A DNA stretch of 64,000 nucleotides from Blautia schinkii DSM 10518 (GCA_000702025.1 JNKJ01000016.1:87850-151849); one strand, 5' to 3'; counted from the stretch's first letter, positions 9,146-18,018 are shown. Notes: a model not told the origin generated them from the sequence alone. Numbers and translations: made by a program.

Positions 9146-10042
9146 TCATAATCCGGTCTGTGAGGCTATATATTTTCTGGCTTTGAGGGCATACTCCAGC
9201 GGATTTGCCTTCGCCGGATCCTGCTCAGCCTCCACAACTACCCAGCCTTCATAGCCAGCATCCTCTAGGATACGGAAAATCGGACCAAAGTCCACATCTC
9301 CGTCACCAGGTACGGTAAACACGCCCTCACGCACACCTTTCAGGAAACTCCAGCTTTCTTTTTTTGACTTTTCTACCATCTCTTTACGGATGTCCTTGAG
9401 ATGGACATGTCTCACGCGGTTCACATACTTTTTCAGTACAGCCTCCGGGGCAATCCCGGCAAAGGAGAGATGTCCGCTGTCGAAAAGCAGAAACACAAGC
9501 TCCGGGTCCACCATTTCCATGAAGCGGTCAATTTCCTCTTCTGTCTGTACTACGGTGCCCATATGATGATGAAAAGTCAGGGTCATTCCCTTGTCTTTTG
9601 CAATTTTCCCCAGTCGGTTCAGTCCGTCTGCAAGAAGCTTCCATTCCTCATCATTCATCACATACTTTCCTTCCCACACAGGCTGGTCAAGCTTGCCCTG
9701 GATGCTGTAGCTCTGTTCAGAAACTCCAATCACTCCGGCACCCATTGCTTTTAGGAAATCGGTAGCTTTCTGAAATTCCTTCTCCGTCTCCTCAAAGGGA
9801 CGGGAGATGAGGAAGGATGAGAACCATTGGTTACAGATCTGTATTCCTCGCAGATCAAGTGCCTTTTTCAGCACTGCGGTATCTGTGGGATATTTTCCGC
9901 CTACCTCTGAGCCGGTAAATCCAGCCAGCGCCATCTCGCTCACACACTGCTCAAAGGTATTTTCCTTGCCCAGGTCAGGCATATCGTCATTTGTCCAGGC
10001 AATAGGGGCAATCCCGAGCCTTACTTTATCTTTATTTATCAT
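9146..10042 (-). CDS. iolE: myo-Inosose-2 dehydratase
   Basis: 298 residues, the family length. IolE dehydrates 2-keto-myo-inositol to a diketo intermediate in inositol catabolism. The N-terminus, [19 protein letters not shown] then [19 protein letters not shown], is characteristic of IolE. Further on, TFHHHMGT and HLKDIR carry likely metal ligands, and VPGDGDVDF closes the barrel. The ATG at 10042 has GAGGAGG upstream and overlaps the end of the transporter gene by 11 bp, so translation is probably coupled. Confidence 0.9.
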   Translation of the reverse strand: MINKDKVRLGIAPIAWTNDDMPDLGKENTFEQCVSEMALAGFTGSEVGGKYPTDTAVLKKALDLRGIQICNQWFSSFLISRPFEETEKEFQKATDFLKAMGAGVIGVSEQSYSIQGKLDQPVWEGKYVMNDEEWKLLADGLNRLGKIAKDKGMTLTFHHHMGTVVQTEEEIDRFMEMVDPELVFLLFDSGHLSFAGIAPEAVLKKYVNRVRHVHLKDIRKEMVEKSKKESWSFLKGVREGVFTVPGDGDVDFGPIFRILEDAGYEGWVVVEAEQDPAKANPLEYALKARKYIASQTGL

Positions 10043-12068
10043 GCTGCTCCTCCTCTGTCTTTGCTTCTTTATTATGTACATATTCGAGAATCATGGATAC
10101 TGCGCCGTCTATTCCGGTCTTGGAGACATTGACCACCATATCGTAGTTGGCCGGATCATCACGTCTCATTCCGGTAAAGCGCTGATAATATTCATTCCGC
10201 TGTTCATCTTTGCGGTTTAAGTCCTCAAGGCTTAGTCCATAATATTCAAGCCCTTCCTTTTCGCGGTAAGCATCGTCTGCATAGAGGAAGAAGGAATAGG
10301 TATGGGCTTGTTCTGCAAGTATAAAGTTTGCACATCTTCCCAGGAAAATTCCGGGTGCGTTCTTAGCCAGTCCAAGGATGATCCGACACTGGGCTTCAAA
10401 CATCTGCACAGGGCTTAAATCTCCTGCAACTCCTGCCTGCGGATAAGCATAAGGTGAAAATGCAGGCTCGGTGCCGCCGTAATTATACGCATCAAGATAG
10501 CGCTGTACTTCCTCCAGATCCGCATTTTCCATGCCCAGCTTCTCGGCCAGGATGCAGATGATCTGTCTGTCATAGACGCGGCAGCCAAGCTTGTCGGACA
10601 GCTCCTCGGCAATCTGTCTGCCGCTGCTGCCGTAAACACGCCCGATTGCAATATTGATCTTATTGTCGGAGCGGGGCGCCACGGCGATTTCCTCCGGCCG
10701 CTCTTTGCCCTCACGGGCAATCAGCTCGCGCATCATTTTGTCATACATTTTATCCAGCTTATAGCAGGCAGCAATCACAAACATGATCACCCAGATGGCA
10801 ATCGGCACATATAGATAGAAGGTTTTAATTGCGGTGATTGCGGATGCTGTCTGCTCTGCTGCTGTGGCCTTGAGGCCGTCAAAAGCTGCCATAGAGAGGA
10901 TTGCTCCCATGATGGCCGAGGTAAAGCCGGAGCCGGCCTTCTGGCCCATGCTCATGGAGGAGAACATCAGGCCCTCCACACGCACGCCGGTTTTCCAATG
11001 GCCATACTCGATGGCGTCACTTGGAAGGGAATACTGCACACCGTAGAAGGGAGCAATTCCAAAGCCTCTCATAATACAGGTAACGACGCCCAGAGGCACA
11101 CTTGTAATATTCAGCAGGAAAATAAGCTGGCCGGTAATTCCAAGCAGGCATCCGGCGCAGATCAGATTCCGTTTGCCGTACTTTGGGAGAATTTTCGGAA
11201 GCATGGCAATGCCAACGATCGTTGCGATTTTTTCCGCAGCGGAGAGGGGCATTACCAGGTCCACGTCATTGAGCACATACTGGCAGTAATAAGTAAGGTC
11301 CGTACCGATGATAATCTGATAAGCAGTATAGAAAATCATCAGTCCTAATGCGATCAGGAAATAGCGGTTTGTCACCGTAACCTTGAACGCTTTCCAGAAA
11401 GGAACATTTTCTTTTTCCTGTTTGGCCGCGTGCACACGCTCCGTACAGGACATATAAGTATTCAAAAGTACAAACACCGAAACAATTGCATAGGCCGCAG
11501 TCACGATGATCCAGGCTGCCTGCTGGTTGTCAATCACCTTTGCCACCTGATTGATCAGCGGCAGGGTGAACGCCGTGATCACCATACTGGCGGTGATGGA
11601 GAGAACCATGCGGATGTTGCAGATGATATCGCGCTCTCTGCGGTCACGGCTCATCAGGGACCCAAGTGCATGAAAGGGCTGGCTGATGGCGGTGTATACC
11701 ACAGTATTCATTATATTATAAGTCACAAATGCATAGATGATCTTTCCCATATCTCCCATGGGCGGCATGGTAAAGAGCAAAACCGCTGCCAGGGCATAGG
11801 GTACAGCCAGACGGAGTATCCAGATTCTGGCCTTGCCGTATTTCGAGTGGGTGCGGTCAATGATCGTGCCCATGAGTACGTCGGAAAAACCGTCGAACAC
11901 CCGCGAGAGCAGCATGATCATACCTACAGCCCCTGCCGAGATTCCCACCACATTGGTGTAGAAGTAGATCAGCAGTGTGGTAGTCATTGTATACATCAAG
12001 GTCAAGGCCGGGTCACCGAAGCAGTAAGCCAGCTTCTCCGACATGGGAACCTTGATGAATTCATTCAT
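10032..12068 (-). CDS. GPH-family sugar symporter fused to a cytidylate-kinase-like domain
   Basis: About 678 residues. Residues 1 to about 450 are a 12-segment GPH (glycoside-pentoside-hexuronide:cation) symporter: [13 protein letters not shown] at the start, then the [19 protein letters not shown] loop. After a charged linker, residues about 475-678 match the cytidylate-kinase-like family: [19 protein letters not shown] at the nucleotide site, [10 protein letters not shown], and YYQRFTGM plus [15 protein letters not shown] near the end. The frame is continuous across the join. The start [16 protein letters not shown] at 12068 is chosen for family fit; an upstream ATG at 12122 has a comparable AGGGTGA site. 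Its place between iolI and iolE suggests inositol uptake. The kinase domain would face the cytoplasm and its role is unknown. Confidence 0.85.
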   Translation of the reverse strand: MNEFIKVPMSEKLAYCFGDPALTLMYTMTTTLLIYFYTNVVGISAGAVGMIMLLSRVFDGFSDVLMGTIIDRTHSKYGKARIWILRLAVPYALAAVLLFTMPPMGDMGKIIYAFVTYNIMNTVVYTAISQPFHALGSLMSRDRRERDIICNIRMVLSITASMVITAFTLPLINQVAKVIDNQQAAWIIVTAAYAIVSVFVLLNTYMSCTERVHAAKQEKENVPFWKAFKVTVTNRYFLIALGLMIFYTAYQIIIGTDLTYYCQYVLNDVDLVMPLSAAEKIATIVGIAMLPKILPKYGKRNLICAGCLLGITGQLIFLLNITSVPLGVVTCIMRGFGIAPFYGVQYSLPSDAIEYGHWKTGVRVEGLMFSSMSMGQKAGSGFTSAIMGAILSMAAFDGLKATAAEQTASAITAIKTFYLYVPIAIWVIMFVIAACYKLDKMYDKMMRELIAREGKERPEEIAVAPRSDNKINIAIGRVYGSSGRQIAEELSDKLGCRVYDRQIICILAEKLGMENADLEEVQRYLDAYNYGGTEPAFSPYAYPQAGVAGDLSPVQMFEAQCRIILGLAKNAPGIFLGRCANFILAEQAHTYSFFLYADDAYREKEGLEYYGLSLEDLNRKDEQRNEYYQRFTGMRRDDPANYDMVVNVSKTGIDGAVSMILEYVHNKEAKTEEEQHDK

Positions 12069-12188
12069 ATCTTTTCCCTTCTGCTTAAAATTCAGCAGCT
12101 CGGGGATACCTCCATTCATCATATCATCACCCTATGTACAGGGCGGACATTGCATCCGGCCCTGTCCCTTTCCTATTTCTCCGAAGGT

Positions 12189-13028
12189 TTATTCGCAGCC
12201 GAAATACTTTTCTACGAATGCCTTTGTCACCTGTGCTGCTTTTTTCACGTTTTCTTCATGTGTCATCGAATAATATTCCGGACGGAATTCCTCAATCGTA
12301 CACACTCCGTCGAAACCGATTTTCTTAAGTGCAGCAGCGATTCCGGCATGGTCTACGACGCCCTCTCCCGGCCACAGACGCTTGTCGTCGCCGCAGGAGC
12401 CAAGCGGAAGGTCCTCACAGTCGTTGAGATGGTAGGCAAAGATTTTCTTTCCGTCTGCAGCCCCCAGCTCCTCTAATTTAGAGCACATTTCATGGAAGTG
12501 GAAGGTGTCCACGGTCACACCTACATTGTCTCTGTCAACAGCCTTCACCACATCATACGCTGTGCCGAACTGGTTGATGGAGCAGTTTGGCGCACCGCAG
12601 AATTCCAGGGAAATCTTCATGTCTGCGCCCACCTTGTCCGATAAATAGCGGAGACGCTTCACAGCCTCCTCTTTAATTTCACCCACGCTCTTGTCTTTCA
12701 CATCAAAGCTGGGAACGGTGATGAGCATTTTCATGCCGATCGCTTTGGAAACCTTGAGGATAAAGTCCACCTCATCATCGATTTCTTTTTCTCCGGCCTC
12801 ATCCCTCTGATTAAAGAAAATCAGGGTATTGTAAGCCCATGGCTTGAGGTGATGATTCTCAAACCAGTCTGCAAGCTCCTCAAGGGTATGCTCCTTTAAA
12901 TAATCTCTTACACAATCAAAACGAATCTCAATATAATCAAAACCGTATTTCTCGCACATTTCCATATCAGCCAGCAGTGACTGTCCTTTGCACTCCAGTG
13001 CGGTTGCCTCATTGAATCCAAGCTTCAT
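12189..13028 (-). CDS. iolI: Inosose isomerase (2-keto-myo-inositol isomerase)
   Basis: 279 residues. It closely resembles IolI of Bacillus along its length: LGFNEATALE at the start, EKYGFDYIEIR, KISLEFCGAPNCSINQF, VTVDTFHFHEM, FAYHLNDCEDLPLG, and VCTIEEFRPEYY at the end. Conserved Glu, Asp, His and Glu metal ligands sit in LEFCG, VDTFHFH and EEFRPEY. The start is ATG 13028, 8 bases after GGAGGAG; the TTG at 13034 would be only 2 bases from it. It is the second gene of the operon, after iolG. Confidence 0.87.
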   Translation of the reverse strand: MKLGFNEATALECKGQSLLADMEMCEKYGFDYIEIRFDCVRDYLKEHTLEELADWFENHHLKPWAYNTLIFFNQRDEAGEKEIDDEVDFILKVSKAIGMKMLITVPSFDVKDKSVGEIKEEAVKRLRYLSDKVGADMKISLEFCGAPNCSINQFGTAYDVVKAVDRDNVGVTVDTFHFHEMCSKLEELGAADGKKIFAYHLNDCEDLPLGSCGDDKRLWPGEGVVDHAGIAAALKKIGFDGVCTIEEFRPEYYSMTHEENVKKAAQVTKAFVEKYFGCE

Positions 13029-13105
13029 TTTCAATCTCCTCCATCTATTCCTATTATGATAGTATCATATTCTTTTTTATTTTATCTTTTTGATTTTGTC
13101 TTTTA

Positions 13106-13161
13106 TATCAGCAGTGTAATATCGGCAGTATAATATCAGCAGTATAATATTAGCAGTAAAA
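13106..13161 (-). repeat. Four 14-bp tandem repeats across the iolG stop codon
   Basis: Units at 13106-13119, 13120-13133, 13134-13147 and 13148-13161, of the form TATCAGCAGTATAA with 1-3 changes each. The gene-proximal unit encodes the last iolG residues and its TAA stop (13150-13152). The other three copies lie beyond the stop. No stem-loop terminator was seen. Confidence 0.9.
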
Positions 13162-14154
13162 TTCCGGTTTCTTTACGGCGGTCTGAATCGACTCTACCGC
13201 GCCTGTTTCCTGTGCTTTTACAAGAGCGTCCGCGGTAACTGCTGCCAGATAGCCGTCCCATGCATTTGGTCCGTTGATCACACCCTGTGCTGCAGCGTCT
13301 ACCCAATCCTGGACTTCCTTATCATAAGCATCCTGGAATCTTACGAAGCAGTCTGTGTCGATTGTTGTAGCTACGGCTGCATTCTTGCGGATGGATGGGT
13401 AGATTGGTGACGGCATTTTGATTGCGCCGTCCTCGCATACGACCTCGCAATTGATGTCATAACCAAATTTGCAGTTTACAAATACTTCGACGTCGATGCA
13501 CACACCTTTTTTGGTGCGAAGCAGCATGATCTGCGGGTCGTTTAACTCGGAGTGGGAATATTTCGTGACGCGGGGCATGATCACCTGTGCGGATTCGTAC
13601 TCGTCGTCAACAAGCCAGTGCAGTACGTCGATTTCATGAATTGCGGTATCATGTACTGCCATCGGTGTGGTATAGTTTGTGCCCACCTCAGGATTTCTGT
13701 GTGTGCAGTGAAGCATCAGCGGTTCGCCGTATTCGCCGGATTTGAGCGCTTCCTTTACCTGCATGTAGCCTTTGTCGTAGCGTCTCATAAATCCAAGCTG
13801 GATCAGGTGCTTTCCGGCAGCTACTTCTGCGTGCACTACCTTCAGGCAGTCTTCAGCAGTGGTGCACAGTGGTTTCTCGCAGAAAATCCTCTTGTCGGCC
13901 TTGATTGCCTCCAACAGAGATTCCACATGGGCAAAGCCCGGGGATACGATGAACACTGCGTCCACATCCGGATCATTGATCAGTTGATTCCCGTCTGTGT
14001 ACACCTTCGCTCCGCAGATTGCCGCAGCCTGCTTTGCACTCTCCTCAAATACGTCCGACACAGCAACTACCTCTGCTCCCTGGATTTTGTCTGTAAGTCT
14101 TTTGATGTGATCTCTTCCCATTCCGCCGCATCCGATAACTCCTACTCTTAACAT
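13150..14154 (-). CDS. iolG: Inositol 2-dehydrogenase
   Basis: 334 residues of the Gfo/Idh/MocA family. IolG oxidises myo-inositol to scyllo-inosose with NAD+. The Rossmann motif VGVIGCGGMGRDH is at the N-terminus. EKPLCTT follows, with the conserved catalytic Lys of the family. The dehydrogenase half contains AVHDTAIHEIDVLHWL with the Asp-His pair. ATG at 14154 is 8 bases after GGAGG; an ATG two codons earlier is too close. It is the first gene of the operon, about 115 bp from the promoter-operator at 14267-14296. Its 3' end lies in tandem repeats. Confidence 0.92.
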   Translation of the reverse strand: MLRVGVIGCGGMGRDHIKRLTDKIQGAEVVAVSDVFEESAKQAAAICGAKVYTDGNQLINDPDVDAVFIVSPGFAHVESLLEAIKADKRIFCEKPLCTTAEDCLKVVHAEVAAGKHLIQLGFMRRYDKGYMQVKEALKSGEYGEPLMLHCTHRNPEVGTNYTTPMAVHDTAIHEIDVLHWLVDDEYESAQVIMPRVTKYSHSELNDPQIMLLRTKKGVCIDVEVFVNCKFGYDINCEVVCEDGAIKMPSPIYPSIRKNAAVATTIDTDCFVRFQDAYDKEVQDWVDAAAQGVINGPNAWDGYLAAVTADALVKAQETGAVESIQTAVKKPEFYC

Positions 14155-14266
14155 TTTCATTACCTCCGTTTTTGATTTTTTCTGATTTTCTAATTTTATA
14201 TTTCTTGGTGCTGTCTTCTCTGTCAGACATGTCTGTTTGGTTTGTATTGCTTTTCTTGATGGTCCT

Positions 14267-14296
14267 ATCATATCATTGCGTGCGCGCGAACGCAAT
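14267..14296 (-). promoter_or_regulatory. Inositol operon promoter with LacI-type operator
   Basis: On the minus strand the -35 TTGCGT (14290-14295), 17 bp, and -10 TATGAT (14267-14272). A palindrome with arms ATTGCGT and ACGCAAT and an 8-bp centre covers 14275-14296, so it overlaps the -35 and the spacer. Its core GCGTNNNCGNNNACGC (14278-14293) recurs at the promoter of the adjacent LacI-family gene. Confidence 0.8.
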
Positions 14297-14606
14297 TGGG
14301 AGAACGTACAATTTTTCATTGTGATTTTTATTCATTTTTGCTATACGTCATGTTTTTAACAATATTTTTGTGCATATCGCTGGGTTTTAGTTGTGTTTTT
14401 ATGCCAGTTGAAGCATTGATTTTGTGCAAGTTTGATATTTACAGTTTCGTTTTCCGGTATGTCGTCTTATATTTTAATTGCGTGCACGTAGTTATTATTT
14501 AACTCAATACTGATTTTTCATCGAAATTATTCGACATCATTAATCTATATCCTCGAAATTTTGTCTTTTTCTATCTTATTAGGAGCACATTATCGCACGC
14601 ACGCTC
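14297..14606. other. AT-rich intergenic stretch with half-operators
   Basis: No gene is supported here; the short open frames are AT-rich and lack ribosome binding sites. Two partial copies of the operator core are visible: GCGTGCACG at 14480-14488 and, on the minus strand, GCGTGCGTGCG near 14594-14604. They may be auxiliary sites for the LacI-family protein. Confidence 0.4.
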
Positions 14607-14634
14607 AAAAAAAGAGAGCTTGCGCTCTCTTTTT
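14607..14634. terminator. Bidirectional terminator after the LacI-family gene
   Basis: GAGAGC (14614-14619), loop TTGC, GCTCTC (14624-14629), with an A7 run before and a T5 run after. On the minus strand it ends the regulator gene (stop at 14666) before the inositol promoter region. Confidence 0.88.
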
Positions 14635-14665
14635 CAATAGTCATGCCCTCAGAAGCTGGCATTGC

Positions 14666-15694
14666 TTACAGGTTATATTTGTTTTTTATGACAATCTCTG
14701 TATACCTGTCGGAGGATCCGGGCTGCTCGTCCTCAAGCAAAAGCTTGAACAGTATCATAACCGGTTCATATCCCTGAACATAGGAATCCTGGCCGATGAG
14801 AAAATTGAGCGCTCCGCTTCGCACCCACTCTTTGTTTTCCTCCAGAAAATCATTGGCAATGACCTTGATCTCCGTCTCACGCCCCAGATTATGGAGCATC
14901 TCGCAAATCCCCTTGACCGTGGAGCCCGTAATATAGATTCCTTTCAGTTTGGGGTGCTCCAGAAGCAGCTCCTCCACAATCTTCGCAGCCACCCAGTCAT
15001 CATCATAGGAATATCTGGTCTTAACCAGCTTAATATCAGGATAACTACCGCTGATTTCCCGGCAGAAACCTTTGATTCGGTTATTAAGCGCCGGATTTGA
15101 ATTATGACCGGAAATTACTGCCACTTCTCCCGCTCCGCCTGTAATCTCGCCCATCAGCCCGGCAGCCGTTCGGCCGCTCTGCACTGTATTCTGCCCCACA
15201 AAGCACAGCCTCTTTGTATCCTCCACATCAGAGTTAAAGGTTACAATCGGTATCCCATATTCCCCGGCAAAGGTGTCTATTGTTTTTTTCAGCATGGTAT
15301 CCTCAGAAGGCGTGAGAGCAATTCCCGATACTCCGTTATCCTTAAGCTCCTCCATGATTTCCAGCACCCGGCCCGCATCCACACCATTAATACGGTATAC
15401 GTCCACGTTACCACCCAAGCTCTCAGCCTCTTGCTTGGCCGCAAGAATGCCTTCATATACCTGTTGCATAAAGGGGGTCTGGGCTGACTGCTGGATCACT
15501 CCAATCTTCACATTCCTGCGGGCCATGGCGAGTGCACGTCCGGCAAGACTTGGCTGATAGCCCAGTTCCTCCGCAATTTTCTTTATTTTATCAGCGACCT
15601 CAGGCTTTACTCTTCCTCTGTTTTTTAAAGCGCGGTCCACAGTGCCCCTGGACACTCCGGCCGCCTCGGCAATCTGCTGCAATGTTACCGGCAT
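14666..15694 (-). CDS. LacI-family regulator, likely of the inositol operon
   Basis: 342 residues. A LacI helix-turn-helix lies at residues 3-25 (TLQQIAEAAGVSRGTVDRAL) with hinge GYQPSLAGRALA, followed by a periplasmic-binding-like sensor (KIGVIQQSAQTPFMQQVYEG) of the Peripla_BP_4 type. The start is ATG 15694 with AAAGGAG upstream; the longer open frame upstream has no conserved content. The protein ends with its own terminator and precedes the inositol operon on the same strand. A shared palindrome in its own promoter and the iolG promoter supports local and self-regulation. The effector, perhaps an inositol or inosose, is inferred. Confidence 0.87.
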   Translation of the reverse strand: MPVTLQQIAEAAGVSRGTVDRALKNRGRVKPEVADKIKKIAEELGYQPSLAGRALAMARRNVKIGVIQQSAQTPFMQQVYEGILAAKQEAESLGGNVDVYRINGVDAGRVLEIMEELKDNGVSGIALTPSEDTMLKKTIDTFAGEYGIPIVTFNSDVEDTKRLCFVGQNTVQSGRTAAGLMGEITGGAGEVAVISGHNSNPALNNRIKGFCREISGSYPDIKLVKTRYSYDDDWVAAKIVEELLLEHPKLKGIYITGSTVKGICEMLHNLGRETEIKVIANDFLEENKEWVRSGALNFLIGQDSYVQGYEPVMILFKLLLEDEQPGSSDRYTEIVIKNKYNL

Positions 15695-15720
15695 TGTTTC
15701 CTGCTCCTTTCCGGATAAGA

Positions 15721-15774
15721 GCGTACTCGTGCACGCTTTTTTTCTATTATAATCCCAGTCCGGATAATATACAA
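15721..15774 (-). promoter_or_regulatory. Promoter and operator of the LacI-family gene
   Basis: On the minus strand -35 TTGTAT (15769-15774), 17 bp, -10 TATAAT (15746-15751). The operator core GCGTACTCGTGCACGC (15721-15736) begins about 10 bp after the -10 box, so it covers the start of the transcript. It shares GCGT-N3-CG-N3-ACGC with the iolG operator. This arrangement predicts autorepression. Confidence 0.8.
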
Positions 15775-15821
15775 GTATAAAAAACAACTTTCAGCCATTC
15801 AGCTCCGTTTCGCACTGAAAT

Positions 15822-16079
15822 TTATAAATTCACCTCAAAGAAAGCCTTCACTGCCTCAAAGGCGGTATCTTCATCTGCTCCTTCTACTTCCACCTCTATC
15901 GTATTTCCACACTTCACAGCCAGTCCCATAACTGCCATCAGTCTGGTTGCCTCAGCCTTTTTTCCGTCTTTGCAGATTACGATCTTACTCTCATATTTCT
16001 TTGCCTCTTTTACCAACATCCCGGCCGGTCTTGCGTGAATACCTACTTCATCCTTGATTATATATTCAAATTTCTTCAT
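15822..16079 (-). CDS. ptsH: HPr-type phosphocarrier protein without the regulatory serine
   Basis: 85 residues. The phosphorylation site His15 is intact (GIHARPAGML). The position equivalent to Ser46, where HPr kinase acts in Firmicutes, is Arg46 (EATRLMAVMGL). It should therefore carry phosphate from enzyme I to enzyme II but not act as a P-Ser-HPr corepressor of CcpA. ATG at 16079 has AGGAGG upstream. It is the third gene after treB and treC, so it is probably induced with trehalose uptake. A separate general HPr elsewhere in the genome is likely. Confidence 0.9.
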   Translation of the reverse strand: MKKFEYIIKDEVGIHARPAGMLVKEAKKYESKIVICKDGKKAEATRLMAVMGLAVKCGNTIEVEVEGADEDTAFEAVKAFFEVNL

Positions 16080-16166
16080 GTTCGATTTCCTCCTATTGAA
16101 ATATATTTAGGCTCATATCCCTTACAGTCTGTAAGCAATCATCCAGCTTGCTGCTTAAGCTGATAT

Positions 16167-17885
16167 TTAATCCTTCACATTCCCAAGAACCATAAACTCA
16201 TACGGTTCCATTGTATATATTTCTTCTGTACATTTTTCTTTTGTGCCCATTTCTTCTGTATACATTTCTTCTGTATATGTTTCTTCCTTCAAAGCTGTTT
16301 CCCGGTTCTCATAATTTTCCAGCAATATTCTATAATCGCTCCACTCCCCGAACACTTTTACTTTCTGTTTCTTTCCGTCAAGGTTACACAACACCACAAT
16401 CTGCTCTTCTCCCAAGGTTCTCCGGTATGCCAGCACCATGTCCGCCCCTGTCTCAAGGAAAGAAATCTCTCCTTTTGCAATGACCGGATACCTTTTTCTC
16501 ATGGCAATCAGGGTTTTGTAGAAGGCAAGAACGGAGTCTTTGTCTTTTTGCTGCGCTTCTACTGTGATTTCTTCCCTGAACTTCGCAGCCATAGGAAGCC
16601 ACGGTTCCGTCTCGGAAAATCCACCGTACGTTTCTCCATTCCACTGCATGGGCGTCCTGCTGTTATCCCGGGATCTGGCGGCCAGAATCTCAAGCGCTTC
16701 CTGCTCTGTTTTTCCTTGTTCCAGAAGAATCCGATAATAATTCAGGCTTTCCACATCCCTGTACTGCTCTATGGAAGGATAATGGGCATTGAGCATTCCG
16801 ATTTCTTCGCCCTGGTAAATATATGGAGTTCCCCGCATAAAGTGGATCATGCCTCCCAGCAGCTTGGCGGATTCTTTCCAATAAATACCTTCGTGGCCCA
16901 TTCTGCTCACAATGCGGGGCTGGTCATGATTACACCAGAACAGTGCATTCCAGCCGCCTCCCTCTTGCATTCCCATCTGCCATTCTATAAAGAGTCCTTT
17001 TAATTTCTGATAATCCGTGGACATAAGCGCCCATTTATCCCCATCCTTGTAATCCGCTTTCAAATGATGGAAATTAAAGCACATAGAAAGCTCTTTCTCT
17101 TTGGGTGAAGAATAGCGGATGCAGTGCTCAAGGGAGGTGGAGGACATCTCACCTACTGTCACAAAGTCCTCAATCCCTGCGTCCTTTACCAGTTCCTTCA
17201 AATACTCATGTATATGGGGGCCATCGCTGTAAAACCTCCGTCCGTCTCCCTCAAAATCATCTTCCATCAGCTCTGGCTTAGAAACCAGATTAATCACATC
17301 AAACCGGAAAGCCCGGATGCCTTTGTTTTTCCAAAATTGAAGGATAGCTTTTAACTCTTCACGCACCTCCGGGTTATCCCAGTTTAAATCCGCCTGGGTT
17401 ACATCGAACAACCGGAGATACCATTTTTTTAAGCCCGGCACATATTCCCACGCAGGGCCGCCGAATTTCGACTGCCAGTTAGTAGGGGCATGGTCTGGGG
17501 TACCTTCTTTAAAAATATAATATTTCTGGTATTTTTCCTCTCCTGCCAGGGCTTTCTGGAACCATTCATGCTCTGTAGAGGTATGATTAAATACCATGTC
17601 GAGCATCAGCCCGATTCCTCTTTCTTCTCCCTGCTTGATCAGCGCTTCCAAATCCGCCATTGTCCCAAACTTGGGATCCACCGCACAGTAATCTGCCACA
17701 TCATAACCGTTATCGTTCTGCGGTGACGGAAAAAACGGTGTCAGCCACAAATAATCCACGCCTAATTCCTGCAGATAATCTAATTTTTCAATCACTCCCG
17801 GGATGTCTCCGAAACCATCCCCATTGGTATCCCGAAAAGACTTGGGATATATCTGATAAACTACTTTATCACTGAAATCTGTCAT
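16167..17885 (-). CDS. treC: Trehalose-6-phosphate hydrolase (GH13)
   Basis: 572 residues, GH13 alpha-amylase family. It splits trehalose 6-phosphate into glucose and glucose 6-phosphate in the cytoplasm. Catalytic parts are visible: FRFDVINL (nucleophile Asp), VGEMSS (acid/base Glu), and CNHDQPR (third Asp), plus MVFNHTSTEH. ATG at 17885 has AGGAGG upstream. The C-terminal beta-domain carries an unusual 25-residue stretch (about 534-558) of five-residue repeats of the TEEMY type. The gene follows treB, whose product delivers the phosphorylated substrate. Oligo-1,6-glucosidase is the alternative within GH13, but the PTS context favours TreC. Confidence 0.9.
   Translation of the reverse strand: MTDFSDKVVYQIYPKSFRDTNGDGFGDIPGVIEKLDYLQELGVDYLWLTPFFPSPQNDNGYDVADYCAVDPKFGTMADLEALIKQGEERGIGLMLDMVFNHTSTEHEWFQKALAGEEKYQKYYIFKEGTPDHAPTNWQSKFGGPAWEYVPGLKKWYLRLFDVTQADLNWDNPEVREELKAILQFWKNKGIRAFRFDVINLVSKPELMEDDFEGDGRRFYSDGPHIHEYLKELVKDAGIEDFVTVGEMSSTSLEHCIRYSSPKEKELSMCFNFHHLKADYKDGDKWALMSTDYQKLKGLFIEWQMGMQEGGGWNALFWCNHDQPRIVSRMGHEGIYWKESAKLLGGMIHFMRGTPYIYQGEEIGMLNAHYPSIEQYRDVESLNYYRILLEQGKTEQEALEILAARSRDNSRTPMQWNGETYGGFSETEPWLPMAAKFREEITVEAQQKDKDSVLAFYKTLIAMRKRYPVIAKGEISFLETGADMVLAYRRTLGEEQIVVLCNLDGKKQKVKVFGEWSDYRILLENYENRETALKEETYTEEMYTEEMGTKEKCTEEIYTMEPYEFMVLGNVKD
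16212..16288 (-). repeat. 15-bp in-frame tandem repeats within treC
   Basis: About five degenerate 15-bp units of the TTCTTCTGTATATAT type, encoding TEEMY-like pentapeptides near the C-terminus of TreC. The unit length keeps the frame. Confidence 0.75.
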
Positions 17886-17905
17886 TTTATACCTCCTGGT
17901 ATCAT

Positions 17906-18018
17906 GATTCACTCCCGATATCTTCATTCGCTCCCGGCGCCACGATTTGCTCCTGACATCTTAATTCGCTCCGGGCACCACGATTTGCTACCGATATCTT
18001 CATTTGCCTCTGACGTTG
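17906..18018 (-). repeat. Three 38-bp (six 19-bp) tandem repeats between treB and treC
   Basis: Units at 17906-17943, 17944-17981 and 17982-18018. On the minus strand each divides into two 19-bp halves that mostly begin GGAGC(G/A)AAT. The array starts a few bases after the treB stop and runs straight into GGAGG, the ribosome binding site of treC. The intergenic mRNA thus holds several GGAG motifs before the real one. Confidence 0.85.

Noticed and set aside
11430..12476. 348-codon open frame on the plus strand, His-rich
   Set aside because: It is antisense to the transporter and iolI genes; its His/Cys-rich makeup comes from complement of membrane-protein codons.
14296..14502. Hydrophobic 68-codon open frame in the inositol promoter region
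   Set aside because: No ribosome binding site, very AT-rich, and it overlaps the upstream side of the operator; judged chance.
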